DNA of 48,949 nt from a virus. Location: positions 1 through 48,949 of IMG/VR virus record IMGVR_UViG_3300035116_000047. One strand, written 5' to 3'. A program made the position numbers and the translations under genes. The notes below the pieces were generated by a model. It was given only the letters and a program-made list of their open reading frames with translations, was not told the origin of the DNA and ran no database searches. This document shows, piece by piece, positions 1-8,406 of the stretch (position 1 is its first letter; each line of letters opens with the position of its first letter).

Positions 1-90
1 CCGTCGGCCGCGAACGCAGCCTCGACCTGGGCGCACGTCGAACTGACCGTCACCTTCTCCTTCCCCCGACTCGTCGGACGTGGAGCCTGA
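1..90 (+). CDS. 3' end of tail completion protein (copy of 48788-48877)
   Basis: These are the last 29 codons and stop of the gene that is complete at 48389-48877. It appears here only because the window repeats its own ends. The stop TGA at 88-90 sits one base before the ATG of the next gene, so the two are translationally close in the closed genome. Confidence 0.85.
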   Translation, partial: PSAANAASTWAHVELTVTFSFPRLVGRGA

Positions 91-162
91 GATGAGCCTC
101 TCCGCGAACCCGAAGTTCGACACGAACACGTACCTCAACGTCTACGACGGCGGATCGGCCTC
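1..162. repeat. Terminal redundancy, left copy
   Basis: These 162 bases are repeated at 48788-48949 in the same orientation. The only difference is C at 127 against T at 48914. This is the signature of a circular molecule, or a circularly permuted or terminally redundant one, whose assembly ran past its start. It is not evidence of a defined physical end. Confidence 0.95.
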
Positions 163-664
163 GATCATTCGGATCCCGTACGTCGACAAGGACGTCAAGA
201 TCAGCGGGCTGATGAAGGTCTGCAACGCGGTCCAGCGGGCGGATGCGCGCGGCGGGTTCCTGGGCGTCGGCTACGGCGATCCGACGGTGCCGACGATCAC
301 GCTGTCCGAGGAGATCACGGACCTGATCGCGGCCTCGGCGCCTGGCCCGCTCCGGGACTTCCTGACGCAGACGGGGTCCTACGTGAACAACGTGTCGACG
401 CTCGGCTCCGGGCACATGTACACGGTGCACCTCGAGCAGGTCACGAAGGGCGCGGCGCTCGGCGACTCCGACATGACGCGCAAGCTCTGGAACGTGCTGT
501 TCGACAAGTACGACTACGCGAACGGCGGCCCCAACAAGCACGCGTGGACGGGCCAGATCCTCGGGGTGCCCGGGTTCTGGGGCGGCTCGGTCGGCGGCGC
601 CGGCACGATCGTCAGCCTCAACGGCTTGATCGAATGCCGCCGCATCGATCAGGACGGCTACTAA
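92..664 (+). CDS. Major tail (tail tube) protein candidate
   Basis: The product has 190 residues. The ATG at 92 is chosen over a GTG at 80 because the preceding gene ends at 90. The protein is soluble and beta-rich, with no signal or membrane segment. Its place just before the tail assembly chaperone and tape measure, and just after the head-tail connector genes, is where siphophages keep the tail tube gene. The stop overlaps the next ATG (TAATG). No catalytic motif is visible, and the tube assignment rests mainly on gene order and size. Confidence 0.65.
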   Translation: MSLSANPKFDTNTYLNVYDGGSASIIRIPYVDKDVKISGLMKVCNAVQRADARGGFLGVGYGDPTVPTITLSEEITDLIAASAPGPLRDFLTQTGSYVNNVSTLGSGHMYTVHLEQVTKGAALGDSDMTRKLWNVLFDKYDYANGGPNKHAWTGQILGVPGFWGGSVGGAGTIVSLNGLIECRRIDQDGY

Positions 665-1146
665 TGGAACCGATCCAGACCGCGTGGCCGCTCGGGAAGT
701 ACACGACGAAGCTGGTCGCACCGGTCAAGTTCAGCGACCGGTGGGGCATGCAGCTCGCCATGCAGGACGCGATCGGGCGCACCGATCTGTACGTGTTCAC
801 GATCGCTGCCGCGATCGCCGTCTGCGATCTCGAGGTCGCCGGCTACGTCGACAAGGCCGCGCCCTTCGCCCGCCGACAGGGTCTCGCCGCATACGGGGAG
901 GCGGTGGTCGACTACCTCGTTGGCCTCGATCCGCCGGCGACCGAGGAGGAGATCCTCGCCGCAGGTCATGCCGCCGTCGCGCTGTGCCGAAAGAAGACGG
1001 TCACCCAGGCCAAGATCGATGAGGCCAAGGGTTTTTCGAGTCCCCAGCCGGATGCTTCGACCTCGAGCAGCTCGACGTCGAGCACGACTGGGGACAGCCT
1101 CCCGGCTGGCTGGGCACCCTCGACCCCGACGATGCCGCCCGACTGA
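664..1146 (+). CDS. Tail assembly chaperone, zero-frame product
   Basis: The product has 160 residues. The ATG at 664 overlaps the stop of the tail tube gene. The first ~120 residues are helix-rich and acidic/basic like a lambda gpG-type chaperone, and the gene lies between tail tube and tape measure. After about residue 124 the zero frame becomes a Ser/Thr/Pro-rich tail of low complexity, while the -1 frame reads as a much more protein-like extension. A slippery heptamer lies exactly at that boundary (1029-1035). The usual arrangement is an abundant short form plus a minor frameshifted form, both acting on the tape measure before tail tube assembly. Confidence 0.75.
   Translation: MEPIQTAWPLGKYTTKLVAPVKFSDRWGMQLAMQDAIGRTDLYVFTIAAAIAVCDLEVAGYVDKAAPFARRQGLAAYGEAVVDYLVGLDPPATEEEILAAGHAAVALCRKKTVTQAKIDEAKGFSSPQPDASTSSSSTSSTTGDSLPAGWAPSTPTMPPD
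1029..1035 (+). other. Programmed -1 frameshift slippery site
   Basis: The heptamer GGGTTTT is read as G GGT TTT in the chaperone frame, which fits the X XXY YYZ rule. Both tRNAs can re-pair after a one-base slip (GGG, TTT). The site lies in the late part of the tail assembly chaperone gene, the classic place for lambda G/GT-type frameshifting. One further T follows, making a run of five. Confidence 0.75.
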
Positions 1147-1205
1147 TCGCGCGGCACCGGCTCCGCCGGCTGGAGGAACACCGTGCCCGTCACCCTGCAA
1201 GGTAG
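1035..1205 (+). CDS. Tail assembly chaperone -1 frame extension (GT-type)
   Basis: After the slip, translation continues from codon TTC at 1035-1037 to TAG at 1203-1205. This adds 56 residues and gives a fusion of about 180. The extension is strongly protein-like: acidic, with several Trp, a segment reading DLEQLDVEHDWG and a C-terminal Arg-rich helix. Its codons have high G+C in third positions. It has no start codon of its own in the right place. It overlaps the next gene's GTG start at 1183 by 23 bases. In lambda the equivalent fusion links the tape measure to the tube protein. Confidence 0.7.
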   Translation, partial: FESPAGCFDLEQLDVEHDWGQPPGWLGTLDPDDAARLIARHRLRRLEEHRARHPAR

Positions 1206-1527
1206 CGTCACCACGCTCGGAGCTCGCGCGAAGGACTCGGCGCCGCGGGTGACCGGGCGGGTGTTGGTGCAGGGGGTGAGTCGGATCGTCGAGTCCGCGC
1301 GGGGTCCCTGGCCCGTCGACACCGGGGCGTCGCGCGCGTCGCTCGGGTTCGTCTTCAACGGGAAAGAGGTTCGGATCGAGGCCATCTACTACGCGCCGTA
1401 CATCGTCAGCCACGGCGTTCGCCCGTGGGAGTCCTACCTGGTGGTCCCGCTCGTTCGCTTCATCCAGTACGAGGGACCGCAAGCGCTCGGCGCGGCCTAC
1501 ATCGAAGCCCTCGCGCGGACGGCCTGA
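1183..1527 (+). CDS. HK97 gp10-like minor tail/neck protein
   Basis: The product has 114 residues from GTG at 1183, preceded by GGAGG about 6 bases upstream. The segment GPWPVDTGASRASL, followed by a beta-strand region and a motif near APYIVSHGVRPWE, matches the HK97 gp10-like family of tail-completion/head-tail joining proteins. These typically carry a 'P-DTG-L--S' motif. The position after the chaperone is less usual than before the tube. The stop overlaps the tape measure ATG (TGATG). Confidence 0.6.
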   Translation: MPVTLQGSVTTLGARAKDSAPRVTGRVLVQGVSRIVESARGPWPVDTGASRASLGFVFNGKEVRIEAIYYAPYIVSHGVRPWESYLVVPLVRFIQYEGPQALGAAYIEALARTA

Positions 1528-3290
1528 TGCCCGACGTCGTTGGCCGGGGAACCATCGTCCTCGACGGGGACACGACCGCCGCCGATCAGGCGTTGGCCGC
1601 GAGCTCGGCGGCGGCCAACAAGACTGCCAAGTCGATGAGCGACTCCTACACGGCGGAGTTCAACAAGATCACGTCCGTCGGTGCGTTCGCGGCCCGCCAG
1701 GTGGGAGGGGAGTTCGGGAAGCTCGGAACCGACGTGAACCGAATCGTGAAGCCGCTGACGATGGTGTCGGCGGAGCTCGGCGCGATCGGCGCCGCAGCGG
1801 TCGGGGTCGGTGCAGTCGGCTACGCGATGGCCTCTCTCGCACGGTCGGCCGACGAGGCTGACAAGCAGCTCGAGAAGCTCGGGATCCGTGTCGACTCTGG
1901 CGCTCAGGCGAACATCGAAGCCTACCGCAAGGCCCAGCAGAACCTCACGGTCCAGATCGACGAGACGAAGGTGGCTGTCGGTTCTGGGTTCGCAGAGGCG
2001 TTCGCGATCTTGGACCAGGCGTTCGCGACGGACCTCGGGTGGGTCACGAAGTACGCCGAGAAGATCGCCTCCACCAAGGTCGACGTGATTCTCCTACACA
2101 CGGCCCTCGACGGGCTCGCGAAGGCTGTCGGCATCGATCCGAAGGCTGCGCAGGCGGAAGCCGAGTACACCGCGATGCTCGAGTACCAGGGCACCGTCGT
2201 CCTCCCCAAGAACGCCGAGGAGCTGCGCCAGTTGATCGAGGCACAGAACAAGTCGGTGCAGGGCGACAAGGAGGCCGATCAGATCCTGGCCAGCCTCAAC
2301 CAGCAGCGGGCGACGGCAACCGAGCAGCTCAAGACGTTGACGGCCTCGATGAACCGGGAGCTACTGGACCCCCAAGGTCAGATCATCGCCGACCTGACCG
2401 ATCGGTACGACAAGATCGGGCAGATCGCCTCGAAGACAGGTGAGACGGCGCAGGTGTCAGCCGCCTACACAGAGGCGTCGTTGGTCGCAGAGAACCGGCT
2501 GACCCATGCACAGGACGAGCGGATCGCGGCGATCGAGAAGGAAGAGAAGGCGTGGGCCGATCTCATTTGGAAGTTCAAGCACGACTCAGCCGATCTGCAG
2601 GCAGAGGTCAAGAAAGACACGGACACGCTCACGCTGGAGATCAAGACGGGCGCTGGCGCGATCGATCTGTACCTCCAGGGTGTCGCCGGACAAGAGGACC
2701 AGCTCACCGCGCAGATCCTGGGCAACATCGCGACCGTTGAGCAAGGCTACGTGACCTCGCTCCAGAACCGGATCAACGCCGGCCAGCAGCTCACCGACGC
2801 GCAGATCCGCCAGGGCAATGAGGCGATCGTCGCTCAGAAAGCTCTGTCCGAGGTGCAGGCCGGGATCTCGGCGACGCTGGCGGGTCTCGCGACCTACACG
2901 GCGCTCGTGATGGAGTTTGTCCCACCGCCGGTCGCCGCCGGGTTTGGCGTCGCGGTTACGGCCTCCAGCTTCGCCGCTGCCGTCGCCGGGATCGAGTCGG
3001 GCTCACCGGCCTTCTTCTCGTACCCGTCGAGTGAGGGCTCGGGCGACGTCCGCCAGAACGGGCAGGGTCAGCCAGGGTTCGACTCGACGACGGGACAGGG
3101 GATCGTGAAGACGACCCCGAACGTGCAGGGCGACGACAGCGGACCGGTCTCGAGTCCGAAGGGAGGACAGGGCGCCCAGAACCGCTCTCGCAACGGCCCC
3201 GACTACGTGGTCGGGATCGATCCGGCGTCCTCGCGGCTGGTGATCCGCACGAACCGCCCCGGGAAGCGTGACCGCCGGAGCCACCGGTGA
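1527..3290 (+). CDS. Tape measure protein
   Basis: The product has 587 residues from the ATG that overlaps the previous stop. It is long, helical and rich in Ala, Gln, Glu and Lys, with heptad-like stretches. Hydrophobic segments lie at about residues 77-105 and 446-488, typical of tape measures that contact the host membrane during DNA ejection. It directly follows the tail assembly chaperone. At roughly 1.5 angstroms per residue it would set a short tail, below about 90 nm. The C-terminal ~100 residues are Gly/Ser/Pro-rich and polar. Confidence 0.85.
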   Translation: MPDVVGRGTIVLDGDTTAADQALAASSAAANKTAKSMSDSYTAEFNKITSVGAFAARQVGGEFGKLGTDVNRIVKPLTMVSAELGAIGAAAVGVGAVGYAMASLARSADEADKQLEKLGIRVDSGAQANIEAYRKAQQNLTVQIDETKVAVGSGFAEAFAILDQAFATDLGWVTKYAEKIASTKVDVILLHTALDGLAKAVGIDPKAAQAEAEYTAMLEYQGTVVLPKNAEELRQLIEAQNKSVQGDKEADQILASLNQQRATATEQLKTLTASMNRELLDPQGQIIADLTDRYDKIGQIASKTGETAQVSAAYTEASLVAENRLTHAQDERIAAIEKEEKAWADLIWKFKHDSADLQAEVKKDTDTLTLEIKTGAGAIDLYLQGVAGQEDQLTAQILGNIATVEQGYVTSLQNRINAGQQLTDAQIRQGNEAIVAQKALSEVQAGISATLAGLATYTALVMEFVPPPVAAGFGVAVTASSFAAAVAGIESGSPAFFSYPSSEGSGDVRQNGQGQPGFDSTTGQGIVKTTPNVQGDDSGPVSSPKGGQGAQNRSRNGPDYVVGIDPASSRLVIRTNRPGKRDRRSHR

Positions 3291-6200
3291 GCGCGCTCCC
3301 TCCCAGGTTCTGCCTCGCGCTCCTCAGCCGGGCGCTCTCGAGCGACACCCTCGCGGACACGGGGGCCGGCACCCGGGACTCGGCGTATACCCAGGACGGC
3401 CCGGGACCAGGCACGCCCGTTCCGCAGGAGGACGGCTCGACGTGGCGCCCCTCGATCGCAGAGGCGCAGTCGGTGGGCCTCACGGTCGCGACCGCTCGCG
3501 GCGCCTACCCGGGCCCAGACGGCGCGCAGGTGTTGTACCGGCTCGAGTCGGACACCGGCGCGAACGACTACCGGAGCTGGCAGGATCCGGTGCTCATCAC
3601 CGGCTGGTCGGCCCCGACGGACGGGTGGGGCTCGGGCGCTCCGTGGGACCAGATCACCGCGACCGTGATCGCCGAGACCGGCGTGCTGATCATCGTCGCG
3701 GTCGACCAGTCCACCGGCGACGCCCAGACGTGGAGCTGGGATCCGCGGACCGACACGTGGACGACGCTGTACGACTGGGACGCGGGCGCCGCCGACGGGT
3801 TGGCACTCCCGGTCGGTCTCGCGTACGACCAGGTCCGCGGCAAGCTGCTCCTGTGGTCGGGCTACAACGCAGGCGGTGTCCGCCAGCAGACCGCGTACCA
3901 GTCGACCGACGGCGGAACGACGTGGACAGTCTACTCCCGCGGGTTCGCGACAGGCTTCTCGGCGGGCGCCTTCGCAGCGACCGGCCAGTACTTCCCGGTC
4001 CTGGGCGATGACCTCGACTGGATGATGGTCGCGTTCGAGAAGGCGAACGATCTCACGGGCGCTGCGGCCCACCTGGCGAGCAGCGATGGCGGCATCACCT
4101 GGGATCTGATCACCGATCTCGGGGCGACGACTCGCCCGGGTCAACTCCTGCGTGGGCCCGCCGGGTTCGCGTGGGTGCACGTCGACTCGACCGACTCGAA
4201 CCACCTGAAGGTGCGCCTCGCCGCGCACGCACGCGCCCAGCTCGCGACCGAGATCGTGATCGACGACAGCCGGGGCTACTCGAGCACCTGGTCCTGCGCG
4301 GACGCCGACGGCACGATCTACGCGATCGCCCGAGGCGCCACGGGCGGCGCGACGCTCGGCAAGCTGTACGCGTTCCGGTCGGCCGACGGCGGCATCACCT
4401 GGACCGCGTACGGCTGGCTCGTGTTCGACTCGGGGTCGGCCTCGCACTACTTCGAACCGTACGCGGCCGTGGCGGCGCAGGGTCGGGTCCACCTCGTGGG
4501 CACCGTGATCGGCACCGGATCGCCCGGCACGGTCCAGGTGCTCTCGCTCGGCGGGTGGAGCCAGGTCGCGCACGGGCCGGGGACCACGAACTACGTCCGA
4601 GACCCGCAGCACCGGTTCGGCTGGGGCGGTGCCGACGCGAGTGCCACCAACGGCTACGCGCTCGCGTACCTGCCGATCTCGGCGCCAGGCAACGTGGGCT
4701 GGTCCGCGATCACGAGCACCGGATCGGCCTCGCTGGTCGCGACAGCGCCGGGGCTGCATGTCGTCACGACGGCGGGCCAGGGGTTCACCTGGGAGGCGCA
4801 GAGCAGCAACAGCGCCACCTACGCCGCGGTCGATGTCGACGTGCAGCTCGACGCCTCGGGCAACGTGACGTTGTCGACGCTCGGCACCGCGGGCGGCGGC
4901 GTCGGCTTCCAGGTCGCCATGAGCAAGGCAGGTGGCGCTGGCTGGTTCTACGTCTGCGCCGTCGATGTAGGCAGCGACGGTATCCAGGTGCGGGATGCCG
5001 TCACCTCGGGGACCCCGACGATCCGATCGACCGTGGCGCTGGACATGACCAGCCAGCCGACCCGGATCCGCGTCCACCTCACGAAGGGGATGGCCACCGT
5101 CTGGTACAGCCGCGACTACGGCACGACGTGGACCCGATTGAGCAACGGCGTCACGATCACCGACAACGGGACCGGAATCGCGCTCGGCGGAGACCTATTG
5201 CTCTGGGGAAACCAGACGACTCAGGTGGGCAAGGCGACCTGGCGCCTCGTGGGGTTCGCCGCCGCGGCTGATTGGCAGTTCGGAACCGACGGGATCAACG
5301 CCGTCGGCGACAGCCCGGCAACCGGCCCGCTCGGCCACGCGTTCGGCAAGTCGGTCTCGCCACCGTCCTCGGGCGGCTACCCGATCCCCGAGGGCACCGC
5401 GGCCGGGGAGGATCTGGCGCTGCTCTCGGCGACGGGCGGCCCGACCGATGTGGGCGAGATCGTCGATCTGCCGGTCGCGCATCAGTACGGCGTCGAGAAC
5501 ATCGACCCGATCGTGTCGCCCTCCCCCCGGCGGACCTGGCGCGCCCTCGACGACTCGACCGTCGCGTTCGTCTGGGACCAGGGCGCGTTCCAGCACCGGT
5601 CCTATGGCGGCGCCCTGGCGCTCGTGGTCTCGGGCACGCCGCGGCAGTGGGCCCTCGAGATCGACGACGGCGGATCGGGCTGGACGACGCTCGGCACCCT
5701 CGATCTGGCGGCCGGGACGGGGCTCACCTTCACCCGGGTCGGGCGCACGATCGCGCCCGATACCGGGACCGCGACGCTCTCGCGGCGGTTCGCGGAGAAC
5801 GAGCTCGCGGGCGGGACCTGGACCTTCGATGACGGAACGTGCCGCCGGATCGCGGGTAACACGGGCGGGTTCTGGACGAGCTCCTCGAGCTTCAAGCAAC
5901 TGTCGATCCTGCTCGACGACATCGACGGCAGCGAGCCCTCGTCGGGCAGCGCCGGGATCCTGTGCGCACCGATGGGCGTGCTCGTCGTCTACCCGTCGAG
6001 CCAGCTCCGGCGCCGGTACCTGCGCGTCACCGCCGCTGGATCGCAGCCGTGTCCGGGCGGTGTCTACGAGGCCGGGTGCGTCGCCGTGGGCCGCCTCGTG
6101 GCGCTGTCCGACCCCGAGTGGACCTGGTCGTCGACCACGGGTCTCGTGCGTCGCTTCTCCACGGCCACCGATGGTGTCACCACCGCGACCGAGCTCGGCC

Positions 6201-6547
6201 CCGCGGTGCGGACCCTGACCTACACCTGGGGTCGCGCTCCGCTCGCCTGGGCGCAGACGCTGGCCTCGGCTCCAGACGTGTTCCAGGGCTCGGGCGGGAT
6301 CCCGATCGGGTCGGCGCTCAACGCTCCGATCGATCTGCCGGGGATCGTCGAGGAGCTCGAGCAGGGTGCCATCCCCTGCCTCGTGATCCCGCGCGGACCC
6401 GCAGCGTCCGCGAGCGCCACCGACCGGCGCCTGTTCCTACTCGGCCGGGTGTCGAGCGCCTCCCTCCAGATCAGCGGCGCCTCGGGCGCCGAGGGCGTCA
6501 GCGAGATCGTCAGCGGCCCGACGTTGTCCTTCGCGGAGCTGCGGTGA
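3287..6547 (+). CDS. Large tail protein with Asp-box (BNR) repeats
   Basis: The product has 1086 residues from GTG at 3287, overlapping the tape measure stop. Four Asp-box-like motifs are visible: STDGGTTW near residue 206, SSDGGITW near 265, SADGGITW near 365 and a weaker SRDYGTTW near 608. Asp-boxes mark beta-hairpin turns in beta-propellers such as sialidases. A propeller therefore probably occupies the first ~450 residues. The second half resembles a minor or distal tail protein and ends near the hub gene. It may be a tail-tip protein that binds or trims surface glycans. Sialidase activity itself cannot be claimed. Confidence 0.7.
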   Translation: MSALPPRFCLALLSRALSSDTLADTGAGTRDSAYTQDGPGPGTPVPQEDGSTWRPSIAEAQSVGLTVATARGAYPGPDGAQVLYRLESDTGANDYRSWQDPVLITGWSAPTDGWGSGAPWDQITATVIAETGVLIIVAVDQSTGDAQTWSWDPRTDTWTTLYDWDAGAADGLALPVGLAYDQVRGKLLLWSGYNAGGVRQQTAYQSTDGGTTWTVYSRGFATGFSAGAFAATGQYFPVLGDDLDWMMVAFEKANDLTGAAAHLASSDGGITWDLITDLGATTRPGQLLRGPAGFAWVHVDSTDSNHLKVRLAAHARAQLATEIVIDDSRGYSSTWSCADADGTIYAIARGATGGATLGKLYAFRSADGGITWTAYGWLVFDSGSASHYFEPYAAVAAQGRVHLVGTVIGTGSPGTVQVLSLGGWSQVAHGPGTTNYVRDPQHRFGWGGADASATNGYALAYLPISAPGNVGWSAITSTGSASLVATAPGLHVVTTAGQGFTWEAQSSNSATYAAVDVDVQLDASGNVTLSTLGTAGGGVGFQVAMSKAGGAGWFYVCAVDVGSDGIQVRDAVTSGTPTIRSTVALDMTSQPTRIRVHLTKGMATVWYSRDYGTTWTRLSNGVTITDNGTGIALGGDLLLWGNQTTQVGKATWRLVGFAAAADWQFGTDGINAVGDSPATGPLGHAFGKSVSPPSSGGYPIPEGTAAGEDLALLSATGGPTDVGEIVDLPVAHQYGVENIDPIVSPSPRRTWRALDDSTVAFVWDQGAFQHRSYGGALALVVSGTPRQWALEIDDGGSGWTTLGTLDLAAGTGLTFTRVGRTIAPDTGTATLSRRFAENELAGGTWTFDDGTCRRIAGNTGGFWTSSSSFKQLSILLDDIDGSEPSSGSAGILCAPMGVLVVYPSSQLRRRYLRVTAAGSQPCPGGVYEAGCVAVGRLVALSDPEWTWSSTTGLVRRFSTATDGVTTATELGPAVRTLTYTWGRAPLAWAQTLASAPDVFQGSGGIPIGSALNAPIDLPGIVEELEQGAIPCLVIPRGPAASASATDRRLFLLGRVSSASLQISGASGAEGVSEIVSGPTLSFAELR

Positions 6548-8076
6548 TCACCGCCTACTGGCTGCTGGAGGTCACGATCGACGGGCGAACCTTCCGCTGG
6601 TCGACGACCCGGGTCGTGGTGGACGCCATCGTCTACCAGGCCGGGCTCGAGGATCTCCAGGCCGAGGTGGGGACCGACCAGGTGTCGGTCTCGATCGTCG
6701 ATCCGTCTGTCGACTGGCCGAGCCTCGCCCCCGCGGCCGACGGCGGATCGGCGGTCCTGCGGCGCTGGCGGACCGATCAGGCGATCGGGCAGGCGATCGA
6801 GATCACGAGCGGGGAGCTCCGCGTCGAGTCGTGGGGCGCTCGCGACGACGCCTTCGTCGCGACGATCCTGCGCACCGTCGGGACGACGCTCGGCACCGCG
6901 GTGCCCGACGTGACCTCGACGATCACCTCGGAGACGTGGCCCGACACCGATCCGGGCTCGGTGATGGGCGACGAAGGCAGGATCTACCCAGTAATCCTGG
7001 GCTATCCGGGCCGGATCGACGAGGACACGCTGGTGCCGGTAGTGCCGCTCCCGCTCGGGCAGTGGAACGACGACAGCACGCTCACGATCGCGATCGTGGC
7101 CGAGGACGGATCGCAGTCGATCACGTCCGCTGCGATCTACAACGCAGCGACGGGCGGCACGACGACCGAGACGGTCTCAGCCGGCTCCGACCAGCTCGGC
7201 CACTCGATCCGGTTCTGCGGCTTCCAGGCCGGATCGCCAGCCTGGCCGCTCACCTCCGACCAGCCGCGCGAGCTGTACGCGGCGTTCTCGCTCGCGGGCG
7301 GCGGCGGACCGCGGACCGCGTACGAGGTGCTCGTCTCCGGCCTCCAGCGCTGGGCCCGCGAGTCCGCGGACTGGTCGCGGCTGCCCGAGGTGCAGGCGGG
7401 CCTCGAGCGCTTCCTGGTCGACACCTGGATCGATGCGGGTCAGGCCGACTTCTGGAGCTGGTATGGCTCGGCGCTGCTGCCGTTCCTGCCGTACGAGATC
7501 CGGGTCTCGGCGCGCGGTCACTACCTCGTCGAGACCCGGTACGCCTCGGATCCGAGGCGCCAGGTCCGCTCGATCTCGGCCGACCGGGGCGAGGCGACGA
7601 TCGCGTCGGCGATCAGCCTGTCCGACGGCGGGCCGTACAACGAGTTCGCAGCCAACTACCGCCACAACCGCGAGGGGGATCCGCTCGGCAGGATCCTGCT
7701 GACCGGTCGGGATGGCGTCGTCTCGGCGCGGGAGCTCGGCGCGAACGTGGACGCGCTGGTCACGACCGCGGTTCGCTCGGAGCTCTGCTCGCGATCCGAG
7801 TCGAAGTACGGCGCCAGGCCGGCGCCCGTTCTCGAGCTCGACTGGTGCTGGGACGAGGGGACGGCCATCGAGGTGCTGTCCTGGATGGCCGAGCGCGACG
7901 CCCTGCCGGCCCGGATGGCCACCTACACCATCCCCGACGGCGACACCCTGCGCGAAGGGCAGGAGGTGTCGCTCACCGACACCCCACGAGGGCTCGTCGG
8001 TGCCGCTGCGATCGTGACGGGCCCGCCGCTGTTGACCAGCACCGGCGCAGTCGTCGACTTCCGGATCCCGGCATGA
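6544..8076 (+). CDS. Tail hub/baseplate-like protein
   Basis: The product has 510 residues from GTG at 6544, overlapping the previous stop (GTGA). It begins with a beta-rich segment (YWLLEVTIDGRTFRW) and later carries a helical region with GLQRWARESADW. It ends in a beta-barrel-like part (GDTLREGQEVSLTDTPRGL). This layout resembles the hub or tail-protein region that follows the tape measure and distal tail genes in siphophages. The assignment rests on position, size and composition rather than an unmistakable motif. The next gene on this strand begins only at 8407, because a reverse-strand gene intervenes. Confidence 0.55.
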   Translation: MITAYWLLEVTIDGRTFRWSTTRVVVDAIVYQAGLEDLQAEVGTDQVSVSIVDPSVDWPSLAPAADGGSAVLRRWRTDQAIGQAIEITSGELRVESWGARDDAFVATILRTVGTTLGTAVPDVTSTITSETWPDTDPGSVMGDEGRIYPVILGYPGRIDEDTLVPVVPLPLGQWNDDSTLTIAIVAEDGSQSITSAAIYNAATGGTTTETVSAGSDQLGHSIRFCGFQAGSPAWPLTSDQPRELYAAFSLAGGGGPRTAYEVLVSGLQRWARESADWSRLPEVQAGLERFLVDTWIDAGQADFWSWYGSALLPFLPYEIRVSARGHYLVETRYASDPRRQVRSISADRGEATIASAISLSDGGPYNEFAANYRHNREGDPLGRILLTGRDGVVSARELGANVDALVTTAVRSELCSRSESKYGARPAPVLELDWCWDEGTAIEVLSWMAERDALPARMATYTIPDGDTLREGQEVSLTDTPRGLVGAAAIVTGPPLLTSTGAVVDFRIPA

Positions 8077-8078
8077 CG

Positions 8079-8348
8079 CTACGAACCAGATGGGCACGCA
8101 TTCCTGGCAGCAAGTGCGGCCTCATCGGCGCAGTTGTAGACGCCGAGGCACTCGTCGGTCTCGTGCAGAAAGTGGTCGTCCTGCCAGCCCCACTTGTAGC
8201 GGTACCCGACCTGACCGTTGTTGTAGACGGTCCAACACTGCCAGATCGAGCAGTCCTGGCCGGCCGGGTAGGGCTCGCAGCCGGTCGAGCCGGGCTCTCC
8301 GTCCACGGGAGCGGGCTTGCAGGCAAACAGCGACAGCAACCACAGCAT
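8079..8348 (-). CDS. Cys-rich small lipoprotein (moron)
   Basis: The product has 89 residues from ATG at 8348, preceded by a perfect GGAGGT six bases away. The N-terminus MLWLLSLFAC is a short hydrophobic signal ending in a lipobox-like LFAC, so Cys10 would be lipidated. The mature part holds six more Cys, which could form three disulfides in the periplasm or at the surface, and many aromatic residues (CSIWQCW, YKWGWQD). It is the only minus-strand gene inside the tail module, ends 2 bases from the hub gene's stop, and is divergent from 8407. This is the pattern of a moron expressed in the lysogen. Superinfection exclusion or host-surface modification is possible, but function is unknown. Confidence 0.65.
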   Translation of the reverse strand: MLWLLSLFACKPAPVDGEPGSTGCEPYPAGQDCSIWQCWTVYNNGQVGYRYKWGWQDDHFLHETDECLGVYNCADEAALAARNACPSGS

Positions 8349-8364
8349 GCGACCTCCGTGCAGA

Positions 8365-8378
8365 GGTTCGCACGAACC
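8365..8378. promoter_or_regulatory. 14-bp palindrome between divergent genes
   Basis: GGTTCGCACGAACC is a perfect inverted repeat (GGTTCG-CA-CGAACC) in the 58-bp gap between the lipoprotein gene and the rightward fibre gene. The two-base centre is too small for an RNA hairpin, so a protein-binding site is more likely. It does not match the GAAC-N4-GTTC or GTTC-N7-GTTC SOS boxes. Confidence 0.4.
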
Positions 8379-8406
8379 CGGGATTTCTTTCCACTTGAGG
8401 TGAGCC

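Noticed and set aside
3203-5077. 624-residue minus-strand ORF
   Set aside because: Arg/Gly/Ala-rich shadow of the Asp-box tail protein; no ribosome-binding site or motif.
8365-8378. SOS (LexA) box
   Set aside because: GTTC-GCAC-GAAC has the half-sites in the opposite order to the GAAC-N4-GTTC box and lacks the spacing of the GTTC-N7-GTTC box.
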